Below, one piece after another: positions 24,183 to 33,247 of a stretch of 64,000 nucleotides of DNA. How positions within the stretch are numbered: position 1 is the stretch's first letter; each line of letters begins with the position of its first letter. The position numbers and the translations under genes are program-made. The DNA is from Winogradskya consettensis (GTDB lineage Bacteria > Actinomycetota > Actinomycetes > Mycobacteriales > Micromonosporaceae), in assembly GCF_018332715.1 (NCBI RefSeq), contig NZ_BOQP01000053.1, positions 24,259 through 88,258 on the forward strand, read 5' to 3'. Below the pieces are notes generated by a model. That model had not been told where the DNA came from, did not search any database, and saw only the letters and a list, made by a program, of their open reading frames with translations.

Positions 24183-25082
24183 ATGAGTGAGTCCCCGGTG
24201 ACGGCGCCCGTCTGCTATCGGCATCCGTCCAAGGAGACTTACATCCGGTGCACCCGCTGCGAGCGGCCCATCTGCCCGGATTGCATGAACGAGGCTTCGG
24301 TCGGCCATCAGTGCCCTGAGTGCGTCGCCCAGGGGCGGCGCACTCAGCGGACGGCCCGCACCGCGTTCGGTGGCAGCCTGGCCGGTCGCGCCGGGATCGC
24401 CACCAAATCACTGATCGGCGTCAACGTGCTGGTCATGGTCATCTCGATCCTCTCCTCCGGCAGCGCCAACGCGGTCGCGGGCGGTGGGCTCGGTGGCCTG
24501 CTCGGCGGCAGCACCCCGCTCACCGACTGGGGCTCGGTCGTGAGCTACACCACGGTCGGCGAGATGGGCATCTCCGGCAACGGCGAGTGGTGGCGGCTGT
24601 TCACCGCGATGTTCCTGCACTACGGCGTCATCCACCTACTGCTGAACATGTACGCGCTGTGGATCCTCGGCCGGGACATCGAGGGCACACTCGGCCCGCT
24701 GCGCTTCACCGGCCTCTACCTGCTGGCCGGCTTTGGCGGCAACGTGGCGGCCTATCTCTTCACCGGTCCCAACACGCCGACCGCCGGTGCGTCGACTGCG
24801 GTCTTCGGCCTGATGGCGGCCATGCTGGTGCTGCTCAAACGGCTCAACCTGAGCATCGCCCCGATCCTGCCGGTGATCGTGATCAATGTCATCTTCACGT
24901 TGACGGTCAGCAACATCTCGATCCCCGGCCACCTCGGCGGGCTGGCCACCGGCTTCCTGGCCGCGATCGCGATCGCCTATGCGCCGCGGGACAAACGCAA
25001 CCTCGTCCAGGGTCTCGGGCTCGGCGCGATCTTCCTGGTGCTCGTCGTGCTCGCGGTGGTCAGGACGATGTCTCTGCCGTAG
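24183..25082 (+). CDS. Rhomboid intramembrane serine protease with N-terminal zinc-binding domain
   Basis: A 299-residue protein. Residues ~10-48 form a B-box-like zinc domain (CYRHP, CTRCERPICPDC, CPEC); six or more membrane helices follow. Rhomboid catalytic features are present: the oxyanion H-x3-N (H151, N155 in HLLLNMYALW), the Ser of GASTAVFGLM (S204) and the His of GHLGGL (H250). It should cleave membrane-protein segments inside the bilayer. A TAGCCT box six bases before ATG suggests a leaderless message. The 3' end overlaps the convergent PH-domain gene by 23 bases. Confidence 0.93.
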   Translation: MSESPVTAPVCYRHPSKETYIRCTRCERPICPDCMNEASVGHQCPECVAQGRRTQRTARTAFGGSLAGRAGIATKSLIGVNVLVMVISILSSGSANAVAGGGLGGLLGGSTPLTDWGSVVSYTTVGEMGISGNGEWWRLFTAMFLHYGVIHLLLNMYALWILGRDIEGTLGPLRFTGLYLLAGFGGNVAAYLFTGPNTPTAGASTAVFGLMAAMLVLLKRLNLSIAPILPVIVINVIFTLTVSNISIPGHLGGLATGFLAAIAIAYAPRDKRNLVQGLGLGAIFLVLVVLAVVRTMSLP

Positions 25083-25497
25083 TGGCGGCTTCCCGAAGCT
25101 CGGCGAGGGCCTCGGCCACCTCGTCCGGCTCGGTGCCCAGCTCGTGCACGCTGAGCAGGTGCAGGCTGTCGCCCGCGTCGATCTCGAGGAGATTGCTGCG
25201 GATGCCACGGCGGGCCCGGGTGTCCACGCGTATCTGCTCGATCTGTGACCACGGCAGCTGGCGGCGGGCTGCGTACCCGGTGACCACGGTGATCCCCGTC
25301 AGGTCCGCGGCGAGCCGGACCGGCCTGATCAGGTCCCGCAGCGCCCAGCCGGTGAGACCCGCCGCGACGGCCAGGGCCAGCACCCACTGGACCGGATCGT
25401 TGCCACCGAAGGCCACCACCAGGACCACGAGCGCCACCGCGCCGAGCAGTTTCGTCACGGGCAGCACGGGCTTCACCCGCCATAACAAAGGCGACAT
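25060..25497 (-). CDS. Membrane-anchored PH-domain protein
   Basis: A 145-residue protein. Two membrane helices (about residues 13-31 and 36-52) form an anchor, followed by a bacterial PH-like domain with RLAADLTGITVVTGYAARRQ, PWSQIEQIRV and NLLEIDAGDSLHLLSVHELG, and a C-terminal helix. This is the common actinobacterial PH (DUF2581-like) layout; function unknown. ATG at 25497 gives the MSPLLWRVKP start typical of such anchors. It is convergent with and overlaps the rhomboid gene. Confidence 0.8.
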   Translation of the reverse strand: MSPLLWRVKPVLPVTKLLGAVALVVLVVAFGGNDPVQWVLALAVAAGLTGWALRDLIRPVRLAADLTGITVVTGYAARRQLPWSQIEQIRVDTRARRGIRSNLLEIDAGDSLHLLSVHELGTEPDEVAEALAELREAATTAETSS

Positions 25498-25534
25498 GCC
25501 CACCACTATGGCAGCCCGGCATACAGTCGCAAGT

Positions 25535-26656
25535 ATGCGAGATGCGGTGATCGTCGGCGCGGTGCGGACCGCGGTCGGAAGGCGTAACGGCGGGCTGTCG
25601 GGCGTACACCCGGTGGATCTCTCTGCGGAAGTGCTCACGGCCCTGAGCGAACGCACCGGTTTTGATCCTGCCGACGTCGAAGACGTGATGTGGGGCTGCG
25701 TCTCGCAGGTGGGTGAGCAGTCGTGGAACATCGGGCGCAACGCGGTCCTCGCGGCCGGCTGGCCCGAGTCGGTGCCCGCCTCGACCATGGACCGGCAGTG
25801 CGGATCGAGCCAGCAGGCACTGCACGTGGCGGCCGCGACGGTCGTGTCCGGCCAGGCCGACCTGGTGGTCGCCGGCGGCGTCGAGTCGATGAGCCGGGTG
25901 CCGATGGGTTCGAGCGCCGTGGGCCAGGACCCTTACGGATCAAAGATCCGGGAGCGTTACGGCAACGCCGCCTTCAACCAGGGCGTCGGCGCCGAGATGA
26001 TCGCCGCGCGGTGGGGTCTCACAAGGGCTCAACTCGATGAGTACGCGCTGAGCAGTCACGCCGCAGCCGCCAAGGCTCAGGACGCCGGGGATTTCGATGC
26101 CGAGATTGTCGGGGTCATCCGCGACGAGGGCATCCGGCGCGACACCACGATCGAGAAGCTGGCCGGACTGAAGACCCCGTTCAAGGCGGACGGCGTCGTC
26201 ACGGCGGGTTCGGCGTCGCAGATCTCCGACGGTGCCGCCGCGCTGGCCGTCACGACGTCGGAGTGGGCGTCGGCGCACGGACTGCGGCCCTTGGCGCGGG
26301 TGCACACCGCGGTGGTGGCCGGCGACGACCCGGTGATCATGCTGACCGCACCGATCCCGGCCACCGCGAAGGTGCTGGCGCGCGCCGGGCTCAGCATCGA
26401 CGACATCGGCGTCTACGAGGTGAACGAGGCGTTCGCGCCGGTCCCCCTCGCGTGGCTCGCCGAGACCGGTGCCGACCCCGCCCGGCTCAATCCCCGGGGC
26501 GGCGCCATCGCGCTCGGTCACCCGCTCGGTGCCTCAGGCGCACGCATCATGACGACGATGCTGCACCATATGCGACAGACCGGGATCCGTTACGGGTTGC
26601 AGACCATGTGCGAAGGCGGCGGAATGGCCAACGCCACGATCGTCGAGCTTCTGTAA
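25535..26656 (+). CDS. Acetyl-CoA C-acetyltransferase (thiolase)
   Basis: A 373-residue thiolase. The nucleophilic cysteine is C89 in TMDRQCGSSQQAL; the conserved C-terminal blocks are NEAFAPVPLAW, NPRGGAIALGHPLGASGAR (catalytic His) and MCEGGGMANA (second Cys). It joins or splits acetyl-CoA units, in fatty-acid breakdown or acetoacetyl-CoA formation. ATG at 25535 gives the standard MRDAVIVGAVRTAVG start; a TACAGT box seven bases before it suggests a leaderless transcript. Slightly shorter than average (about 390) but complete in all motifs. Confidence 0.93.
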   Translation: MRDAVIVGAVRTAVGRRNGGLSGVHPVDLSAEVLTALSERTGFDPADVEDVMWGCVSQVGEQSWNIGRNAVLAAGWPESVPASTMDRQCGSSQQALHVAAATVVSGQADLVVAGGVESMSRVPMGSSAVGQDPYGSKIRERYGNAAFNQGVGAEMIAARWGLTRAQLDEYALSSHAAAAKAQDAGDFDAEIVGVIRDEGIRRDTTIEKLAGLKTPFKADGVVTAGSASQISDGAAALAVTTSEWASAHGLRPLARVHTAVVAGDDPVIMLTAPIPATAKVLARAGLSIDDIGVYEVNEAFAPVPLAWLAETGADPARLNPRGGAIALGHPLGASGARIMTTMLHHMRQTGIRYGLQTMCEGGGMANATIVELL

Positions 26657-26714
26657 TTCGATATTCATCTCGACACGGCCGAGCCTTACCACGGACGTCA
26701 CCGTTAGACGCCAC

Positions 26715-27158
26715 ATGGACGTGTTCTCCCGTACGTTCCTTCCCGCCGCCGCCGAAGCCGGAGTTCCCATTCCGACCTTGAGCCGGCACATGCCGATCTT
26801 TCGCCGCTGCGTGGATTCGGATGACGCGACCGTACTGGTCACCCGTTGCGTCAGCACCGACCGCCCGATGTCCGGCGAATTCCTGATGGTGCTCACCAGA
26901 CGCCGGCTCGTCATCACCCAGGAAACCCGGATCCTGCACCGCCTGCGACTGCACCTCAACGCGAACCTGCGCCACCTCAGCGACGTCACCTGGAGCCCGG
27001 ACCTGCGCGAATCCACGGTCGACGTGGCCGCCACCGCGGTGGACGGGGTCCGCGAACGATTCCGGCTGCGGGTCAGCGAACCGGACCGCGTCTGGCATTT
27101 CGACGCATTGCTCAAGCAGGTCTTCCGCGAGCGCCGTGGTGGCCTAGTCCTTTCGTAA
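26715..27158 (+). CDS. Hypothetical protein with PH/YokE-like character
   Basis: A 147-residue soluble protein starting MDVFSRTFLPAAAEAGVPIP. The central part (GEFLMVLTRRRLVITQETRI, then LHLNANLRHLSDVTWSPD) has the strand pattern of bacterial PH-like domains, in which a basic RRRLVIT hairpin is followed by a turn and an exposed loop. No catalytic motif is seen. It lies after the thiolase on the same strand and overlaps the convergent transketolase gene by 15 bases. Function unknown; the domain call is tentative. Confidence 0.6.
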   Translation: MDVFSRTFLPAAAEAGVPIPTLSRHMPIFRRCVDSDDATVLVTRCVSTDRPMSGEFLMVLTRRRLVITQETRILHRLRLHLNANLRHLSDVTWSPDLRESTVDVAATAVDGVRERFRLRVSEPDRVWHFDALLKQVFRERRGGLVLS

Positions 27159-28019
27159 GAAAGCTTCGATCGAGGCGCGCAGCCCCGCCGGGTCAAGGCC
27201 ATGCCATTGAGCATGGTCAGCCGGCGACCCATAACCACGATGCTCGGCCCGGCTCACCCCGAGATGCAATTCCCGATGGGGTACGCGAGAAAGCGCCGCC
27301 GACACCACCCGGCTGGAAGTCCCCGCGAGATACGGCTCCACCATCACGATCTCGTCGGTAACCAGCTCCCGCAGACGATTCACGTCCAACGGTCGTGGCG
27401 TATTCGTGTAGGCAACGGTCACATCCAGTCCCGCCCGCAGCACGGGATCGAGCATCGGCCCCACCGCCAGCACCACGGCACCATTCTGTGGACCCCGACG
27501 GACGACCTTGAGATCAGTGCCGGGATAGGCCGCCGCGTTCTGCTGCGACGAGAGCCGGATGTAGACACGTTCGTCATGCCGGGCGGCGGCCCACAGCATT
27601 CCCGGCACCTCATCCGGATGCCCGGGAACGTGCACGGTCCACTCCTCAAGAGTGTCCAGCAATGCGACGTCACCGGGCGACTGGTGCGTGTAGCCCTCGG
27701 CGGAGGCGTCGTAAGACCCCCCGATGCTCACGATCACCGCCCCGGCGTTCTGGTGCCCTAGGTCCAGCTTGATCTGCTCGTACGCGCGATCGATGACGAA
27801 GGGGGCGTACGAATGGAGGAAAGGTCGTAACCCGGTCAGCGCGAGCCCGCCCGCCACCCCGGCCATCAACTGTTCCCGAATCCCGACATTGAGCACCCGA
27901 TCGGGATGCCTGCGCATTGCGGGAGCGAAAGCATCGGCCGAGATGTCAGCGAGCACGAGCGCGGTCCGGGGATCCTCCTCCAGAATCGCGGTGGTCGTGG
28001 CGACGAAGGTATCCCGCAT
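27144..28019 (-). CDS. Transketolase, C-terminal subunit (split enzyme)
   Basis: A 291-residue protein covering the pyrimidine-binding and C-terminal domains of transketolase. It has the catalytic Glu block NVGIREQLMAGVAGGLALTG, the phrase SYAPFVIDRAYEQIKLDLGH, GEGxTHQ-type EGYTHQSPGDV and the transketolase C-terminal Rossmann segment (VVLAVGPMLDPVL). ATG at 28019 follows AAGGAGAGC. Two bases separate it from the N-terminal subunit gene, so the pair is co-translated and should assemble as a heteromer. It may move two-carbon units between sugar phosphates, or act on a specialised sugar; substrate uncertain. Confidence 0.9.
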   Translation of the reverse strand: MRDTFVATTTAILEEDPRTALVLADISADAFAPAMRRHPDRVLNVGIREQLMAGVAGGLALTGLRPFLHSYAPFVIDRAYEQIKLDLGHQNAGAVIVSIGGSYDASAEGYTHQSPGDVALLDTLEEWTVHVPGHPDEVPGMLWAAARHDERVYIRLSSQQNAAAYPGTDLKVVRRGPQNGAVVLAVGPMLDPVLRAGLDVTVAYTNTPRPLDVNRLRELVTDEIVMVEPYLAGTSSRVVSAALSRVPHRELHLGVSRAEHRGYGSPADHAQWHGLDPAGLRASIEAFLRKD

Positions 28020-28021
28020 GA

Positions 28022-28666
28022 TCAGCTCTCCTTCTTCTCGACCGCGGCGATCACCACGCGGGGGCCGCCTTTCAGCGTCAGCGCCGCCTCGATCTGGTCC
28101 CGGTCCCGCCCATCCACATGCGATACCCGCCACCCGATGAACCGTGCGGCGATCCCACCGGGCCACCCGTGCGTCGCGGACCGGTTGTCGATCACGATCG
28201 CGGTGAGGTCCAGTTCGACCGCGGCGGCGTACGCGATGGCCTCATGGTTGGATCCCTCGTCCAGCTCCGCATCGCCCAGCAGCACAAACGTCCTGGTCTG
28301 CACGTATCCCTGCGCCCGCAATCCGAGCGCGGTCCCGACGGCCAGCCCGAGCCCGTGCCCGAGCGACCCGGTGCCCACCTCGACACCCGGCACCAGCACC
28401 CGGTCGGGATGATGCCCGAGCCTGCTGGTCGCGCTCCCGACATCGTCGAGCCATTCCTCGGGAAAGAATCCCTTGGCGGCGAGCACCGAGTAGTAGGCCA
28501 GCGGCCCATGGCCCTTCGACAGGAAGAACCGATCCCGGTCCGGATCGTCAACGGTCTCCGGGCTCACCCGCAGAACGCGGTCATAGAGCACCCACAGAAC
28601 ATCAAGCGTCGAGTACGCACTGGGCGCGTGCTTGGCGTCTGCTCGCTTCAAGGCGTCAATCGTCAT
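28022..28666 (-). CDS. Transketolase, N-terminal (thiamine diphosphate) subunit
   Basis: A 214-residue protein with the diphosphate-binding half of transketolase: FFLSKGHGPLAYYSVLAAKG, GTGSLGHGLGLAVGTALGL and the ThDP/metal motif GDAELDEGSNHEAI running to VIDN. The canonical GDG is GDA here, seen in several split transketolases. ATG at 28666 (MTIDALKRA) is preferred: an ATG at 28693 lies inside the palindromic SoxR-type operator at 28681-28700. The gene is divergent from soxR, so redox control is plausible. Confidence 0.9.
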   Translation of the reverse strand: MTIDALKRADAKHAPSAYSTLDVLWVLYDRVLRVSPETVDDPDRDRFFLSKGHGPLAYYSVLAAKGFFPEEWLDDVGSATSRLGHHPDRVLVPGVEVGTGSLGHGLGLAVGTALGLRAQGYVQTRTFVLLGDAELDEGSNHEAIAYAAAVELDLTAIVIDNRSATHGWPGGIAARFIGWRVSHVDGRDRDQIEAALTLKGGPRVVIAAVEKKES

Positions 28667-28680
28667 ACGCTGACCCTGCA

Positions 28681-28700
28681 AGTTAAAGTTCACTTCAACT
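28681..28700. promoter_or_regulatory. SoxR/MerR-type operator palindrome
   Basis: AGTTAAAGT, two bases, ACTTCAACT is a 9+2+9 inverted repeat with one mismatch per arm, the size and centre expected of a MerR-family operator lying in a long promoter spacer. It lies 14 bases after the transketolase start and 16 bases before the soxR start, so one dimer could govern both directions. Assignment to SoxR follows from the adjacent gene. Confidence 0.65.
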
Positions 28701-28716
28701 CAAGGACTTTTCTGCG

Positions 28717-29160
28717 GTGGAACTCCTGACGATCAGCGACATGGCCGCCCGAAGCGGCGTAGCCCAGTCCGCGCTGCGCTTCTACGAGAAGGAAGGCCTG
28801 ATCACCTCCACCCGCACCAGCGGCAACCAGCGCCGTTACGAACGGCACGAGCTGCGGAGAATCGCGTTCATCCGGATCGCCCAGCAGGTCGGGGTGTCCT
28901 TGGAGGAAATCCGTTCGGCGCTCGCCGCCCTCCCCGAGAACAGGACGCCCACCAAGACGGACTGGGCACGGCTGTCGGCCCGGTGGCAGCGCAAGCTGGA
29001 GGAGCGGATCACGATGATGGAACGGCTCCGGGATCAGCTCACCGGCTGCATCGGGTGCGGCTGCCTGTCACTGCAGCGGTGCAGCTTGATAAACCCCCAC
29101 GACGAGCTCGCCTCCCGCGGCGAGGGCCCCCAGATGATCCTCAACCCGCCACGCGAGTGA
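28717..29160 (+). CDS. soxR: Redox-sensitive transcriptional activator SoxR
   Basis: A 147-residue MerR-family regulator. The N-terminal winged helix (ISDMAARSGVAQSALRFYEK) is followed by a dimerisation helix and the diagnostic [2Fe-2S] motif C-x2-C-x-C-x5-C at C111, C114, C116 and C122 (CIGCGCLSLQRC). Oxidation of the cluster by redox-cycling compounds switches SoxR to an activator. GTG at 28717. In actinomycetes SoxR often controls oxidoreductases near its gene; here the divergent partner is a split transketolase. The 3' end overlaps the convergent YdcF-like gene by 20 bases. Confidence 0.95.
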   Translation: MELLTISDMAARSGVAQSALRFYEKEGLITSTRTSGNQRRYERHELRRIAFIRIAQQVGVSLEEIRSALAALPENRTPTKTDWARLSARWQRKLEERITMMERLRDQLTGCIGCGCLSLQRCSLINPHDELASRGEGPQMILNPPRE

Positions 29161-29812
29161 GGGCTTCCTGCACTTCGGGCTTCGGGCTCGTCGTCACCGC
29201 GGGCGGTCGGCTCCGGATGGCATCCCAGGCCGCCTTGCCGCTGGCGAAGTAGTCGCGCACGGACTTCTCGGCGAGCAGGGCCTTGCCGCAGCCGTCACAC
29301 CTCGCGTTGACGCCGTCGATGTCGAGGCCGATCTGGCGGCAGAGGGTCACCGCGCGGGACAGGTGGTAGGACTGCGTGACGATCAGCGCCTTGGACAGGC
29401 CGTAGACGTCCTTCGCCCGCGCGCAACTGTCGTAGGTGTCCAGGCCGCTCGGGTCGGCGACGACGCGCTGCTTGTCGATGCCGAGCTGGTCGGTGAGGTA
29501 GGACGTCATCGCGGCGGGCTCGTCGCCCGAATCGCCGCCGCCGTCCCCGGAAACCAGGATCACGCGCGCCTTGCCGGCCTTCACCAGGGCTGCCGCGGTC
29601 TGCAGCCGTCCGGCAAGCCTCGCCTCGGGCGTACGCCGATCCGTCGCCACCTGCGTCCCCAGCACGATGACAACGTCAGCGACCGGAGCGTCAGCCTCGT
29701 CGTAAAGGTGCCCCTGAGCAGCGAGCGTCGTCCACAACCAGGGCGCACTCACCAGCACCACGCCCACCGCAGCCGCCACACCCAGCCGCCGCCAACTCAC
29801 CCAACGCCGCAA
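29141..29812 (-). CDS. YdcF/SanA-like DUF218 membrane-anchored protein
   Basis: A 223-residue protein with an N-terminal signal anchor (about residues 10-30) and a DUF218 domain: ADVVIVLGTQV, EARLAGRLQTAAALVKAGKA, ILVSGDGG and IVTQSYHLSRAVTLCRQIGL. SanA-type relatives affect envelope permeability and vancomycin tolerance in enterobacteria; ElyC acts in envelope homeostasis. The domain should face outside. Two added cysteines in NARCDGCGKALL are unusual. Function here is unknown beyond an envelope role. Confidence 0.85.
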   Translation of the reverse strand: MRRWVSWRRLGVAAAVGVVLVSAPWLWTTLAAQGHLYDEADAPVADVVIVLGTQVATDRRTPEARLAGRLQTAAALVKAGKARVILVSGDGGGDSGDEPAAMTSYLTDQLGIDKQRVVADPSGLDTYDSCARAKDVYGLSKALIVTQSYHLSRAVTLCRQIGLDIDGVNARCDGCGKALLAEKSVRDYFASGKAAWDAIRSRPPAVTTSPKPEVQEALTRVAG

Positions 29813-29902
29813 CCCGACCTCCCCAAAACGTGCACCCTAGCGATGGCTGTCCACAATGTCGGGCTCCGGAAAGTGTCGCAGGGGTGGAGCATCATCCTGC
29901 CT

Positions 29903-31735
29903 GTGAACATTTTTGCCGGGTTGGATGACGTTCGCTGGGGGCGGATGCGCCACGCGTACGGGTCGGCGGCTGCCGTGCCGGGGCTGTTGCGTGGGCTGGC
30001 GGATGGCGATCCGGCGGTGCGTGCCGCCGCGCTCGACGGCATGTACGGCGCCGTTCATCATCAGGGTGACGTCTACCCGTGCACCCGTGCTGCGATCCCC
30101 TTCCTCCTGCGCATCGCCGGTGACGTCGGGCGGCCTGGCAGGGCTGAGGTGGTTGCGCTGGTCGCTTCCATCGGTGCCCACGATGCGGCCATGGGCGCGC
30201 TTCCGTTGTGGCCGGCCCTTCTGACAGATCCCGATCCTTGGGTACGGGCGGAGTCCGCCACGCTCATCGCGGAGCCGGCTGTGCTGCGGGGGCGGTTCCC
30301 CGATGAGCCCGAGGCGTTTGTGCGGGCGAGCCTGGTCGCGGCGGTGGCGCGCCTGGCTCGTCACGGCGTTGGCGCCGATACCGCCCAGGAGTGGCTCTCC
30401 GACGTCCTCGAGGACGACGAGCCGCGGGTCCGGATGGCAGCGTTGGCGGGGATGGCCCCCGCCGTTGATGTGCGCCTGGCTCGCGATCTGCTCGTTGGGG
30501 GATACCGCGGCGATGCGACTGCGGAGTTCGAGACGGTGGTCCGCACAGTCAGCGAAGCGCTCGAGGACCGGGTCGCGGAGCGCGTCACGTTGCTCACCGG
30601 GTTGCTGCGGGAGGCTGAGCCGAGGGCTCGACTCGATGCCATGGGGCCGGCGGCCGATCTGGTGCAGCGTTGGCGTGGGTCCTACGACGAGCTGATCGGA
30701 CTGGTCGGGGATCAGCTCAGCGACGGGCGGCCGCTTCTTCGGAATCGGGCTCTGGGGCTGCTGCGGCGGTTGGGTGAGGGGGCTGGTCCGGCTGCTGACG
30801 GCGTACATGTCGCTTTGATCGGCACTGATCGGCGCGTGGCGGAAAGTCCCGACGCTGAGGAGAGCGTGGTCTGGATCAGGCGGTGGACGTCCGGGGAGCC
30901 TGCCGTCGGGGTGGCGCTCGCCTGTCTTGCCGGCACCGGCGATGAGCGTGCGCTGGCAATGCTGGAGTGGGTTTTGCGCAACGACGAGTTGGCGCGCGAT
31001 GTCGGGCAGTTCCTGGGTCCGTTCGGGGAGCGGGCCCGGCATCTGGCTCCCGTGGTCCTCGGGCGGCTCGATGAGCTGCGCGGGAAGAACAGGCGTGAGT
31101 TGCTGCACGGGCTGGCCCGGATCGATCCGGCTGCGGCAATTCCGTTGATCCTGGTGGAGCCGATGCGGGAGGACACGTTGCGGGTGCTCGCCTCGATCGG
31201 ATCGCCGGCTGCCGAAGCGCTGCCCATGGTCCGGGGTGCGCTGACCTCGGCCGATCCGGCGACAGCGATGGCCGCCGCCGGGGCGGCGCATGCGCTCGGT
31301 GGTGACCCTGCCGAAACCGAAGCCGTTTATGACCGCTATCTCGGCGATCCGGTGTGGCAGGGGCGTGCCACCGAAGGCCTGGGTGAGCTGGGCGAACACG
31401 CCGCCGGCAGCGCTGAGAAGCTTCGGGGTCTGCTGGCGCGGTGGGATGACCTTGGTGCGGCCCGCGCGTTGTGGCTCGTGGCCGGGGATGCGAGCGGCCT
31501 GGATGTGCTCGAGCGGACGTGGCAGGTGAACCGGCGCGCCCGGCCGTATGTAGCCGAGACCTGGGCGTTGATGGGGACGGGCGCGGCGTCGGCTCGGCCG
31601 TTGGTGGAGGTCGAGGTGGCTGCGCGCCGCCGGCACAACGCGGATCCGACGGTGGTCGGTGCCGATGACATTCGCCGCGACGAGCAGCTTCTGCGGGCGT
31701 TGCGGGGGTGGTCAGACGCGAACGGGCACGGCTGA
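29903..31735 (+). CDS. HEAT-repeat scaffold protein
   Basis: A 610-residue protein built almost entirely of HEAT-like helical pairs; typical units are LLRGLADGDPAVRAAALDGM, DEPRVRMAALAGMAPAVD and LTSADPATAMAAAGAAHALG. Such solenoids bind proteins and have no catalytic site. The start block NIFAGLDDVRWGRMRHAYG recurs in actinobacterial HEAT proteins of this size. GTG at 29903 is preferred since it gives this block directly; ATG at 29843 would add 20 less typical residues. The stop overlaps the convergent arylsulfotransferase gene by 24 bases. Partners are unknown. Confidence 0.8.
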   Translation: MNIFAGLDDVRWGRMRHAYGSAAAVPGLLRGLADGDPAVRAAALDGMYGAVHHQGDVYPCTRAAIPFLLRIAGDVGRPGRAEVVALVASIGAHDAAMGALPLWPALLTDPDPWVRAESATLIAEPAVLRGRFPDEPEAFVRASLVAAVARLARHGVGADTAQEWLSDVLEDDEPRVRMAALAGMAPAVDVRLARDLLVGGYRGDATAEFETVVRTVSEALEDRVAERVTLLTGLLREAEPRARLDAMGPAADLVQRWRGSYDELIGLVGDQLSDGRPLLRNRALGLLRRLGEGAGPAADGVHVALIGTDRRVAESPDAEESVVWIRRWTSGEPAVGVALACLAGTGDERALAMLEWVLRNDELARDVGQFLGPFGERARHLAPVVLGRLDELRGKNRRELLHGLARIDPAAAIPLILVEPMREDTLRVLASIGSPAAEALPMVRGALTSADPATAMAAAGAAHALGGDPAETEAVYDRYLGDPVWQGRATEGLGELGEHAAGSAEKLRGLLARWDDLGAARALWLVAGDASGLDVLERTWQVNRRARPYVAETWALMGTGAASARPLVEVEVAARRRHNADPTVVGADDIRRDEQLLRALRGWSDANGHG

Positions 31736-33217
31736 GGAGGTGCCCAGGACCTTGCCGGTGGCGTCGAGGGCGTCGACGGCGACGTATTCGGGGGTGCCGG
31801 GGAGGGTGAGTTCGGTTTCGAAGCCGGTTCGGGGGGTTTCGACGGACTGGTTGAGGGCGCCGGGCTGGGTGCCGCCGCGGGCTCGCCAGCGGGAGACGGC
31901 GGTGGCGCCGTTCCAGCTGGCGTTGACGAGGACGTTGCCGGATTCCGTGCGGACGCCCAGGGCTGGTTGGTCCAGCGGGGTGCCGGTCCACTCCGCTTTG
32001 TAGGCCCGGTAGGACTGGTTGTTCAGGGGGATGTGGCCGTCGAGGCGGACCGTGCCGTCGGGGGCGTACTCCGTGAACCAGGGCATCTGGCCCCAGCCGA
32101 TGAAGGAGCCGCCGTCGGGGAGCTCGCGGAAGCTGCCCTGGGTGGGTGCCAGCAGCTTCTGGGGGTGCAGGAATTCCTGGGCGAACGTGACCGTCCTGGC
32201 CTGTTCGTCGACCTTGAAGACCAGGCCGCGAGACTGTTCGTGCACCGTGGTGACGCCGGCGCCGTTGTCGAAGACGCTGTAGGTGCCGTCGCGGCGGCGG
32301 CGGAAGTCGTGCTGCCAGGCGAAAGCTGCTCGCTCGTCGACGGCGAAACTCGACTTCTTGCCGCCGATACGCCAGATCACGTCGCCGGAGGTGCGATTGA
32401 TCTTGTACGCCGTCCACGTGTGCCGCGACGAGATGATGATGTTGCCGTCCGTGTCGAGGCCGACCGAGTTCGCGTGGAAGTAGTCGTACGGGAGGTGTGC
32501 CGAGTCGCCTGTCGGCAGCGGTGCGTACGACTCGTCGAGGCCCACGTGCTCGCTCGCGTGCCATTCGAAGAGCCGTTTGCCGGTTCTGATGTCGATCTCC
32601 TGGATGACACCGTCGTGCAGCACGCCGTCGGCCGGACCGCCCAGCGACGTCAGGTCGTACGGGATCGGGTTGTAGACCCAGAAGAGCGCCGTGCCCGCCG
32701 GCGTGATCACGAAGTCGTGCTGGTCGGCCTGTTCGCTGCCGAAGGCCCGGACCCGGGTGATCTCCCGGTAGGAGCTGTCGGCGATCACGAACTCGCCCTG
32801 CCCCACTCCCTGGCCGCCGGTGCCGCCGATGGTCCCCTCCCACCAGGTCAACACGGGCTTGTTCAGATATTGCTGGGTCTTGAAGTCAATGGCGACCGTG
32901 GCCGGGTCGGGCACCTTGCGGAACCAGACCGGCGAGCCCTTCTCGTCGACCATCAGCGGGCCCCACAGGCTCGTTCCCGACGCCGGGCTCAGGAAGATGC
33001 AGCCCGGCGTCGTGCCGGTCGCGGGCGTGGTGATCGTGACGTCGGGCAACGCGCTCAGGTCGGGACGCGAGCGGTATTTCGGCGGCGCGGCCTGCGGTGC
33101 GGTGGTGCCGGTCTTCGCGCCGTCGGTGTTGGCGATGGCATAGCCCGCGCCACCGCCGGCAACAGTCAGCACGACCGCGCCCCCGGCTCCCAGCAGGACG
33201 TTGCGGCGTGAGGTCAT
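31712..33217 (-). CDS. Arylsulfotransferase (ASST)-family exported protein
   Basis: A 501-residue protein with a twin-arginine-type signal (TSRRNVLLGAGGAVVLTVAG) and a predicted six-bladed propeller: blades carry YLNKPVLTWWEG, HDFVITPAGTALFWVYNP, SRHTWTAYKINRTSGDVIWR and AFAWQHDFRRRRDGTYSVFD. This is the arylsulfotransferase-2 type of PF14269, which in enterobacterial ASST transfers sulfate between phenols through a histidine; many actinobacterial members have no tested activity. A C-terminal Ig-like region (about 400-500) resembles a binding domain. It lies next to glycosyltransferase genes, suggesting a surface substrate. Confidence 0.82.
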   Translation of the reverse strand: MTSRRNVLLGAGGAVVLTVAGGGAGYAIANTDGAKTGTTAPQAAPPKYRSRPDLSALPDVTITTPATGTTPGCIFLSPASGTSLWGPLMVDEKGSPVWFRKVPDPATVAIDFKTQQYLNKPVLTWWEGTIGGTGGQGVGQGEFVIADSSYREITRVRAFGSEQADQHDFVITPAGTALFWVYNPIPYDLTSLGGPADGVLHDGVIQEIDIRTGKRLFEWHASEHVGLDESYAPLPTGDSAHLPYDYFHANSVGLDTDGNIIISSRHTWTAYKINRTSGDVIWRIGGKKSSFAVDERAAFAWQHDFRRRRDGTYSVFDNGAGVTTVHEQSRGLVFKVDEQARTVTFAQEFLHPQKLLAPTQGSFRELPDGGSFIGWGQMPWFTEYAPDGTVRLDGHIPLNNQSYRAYKAEWTGTPLDQPALGVRTESGNVLVNASWNGATAVSRWRARGGTQPGALNQSVETPRTGFETELTLPGTPEYVAVDALDATGKVLGTSSAVPVRV

Positions 33218-33247
33218 GCCACCGAGCTTGCCCAGCCGATGAGGGGC

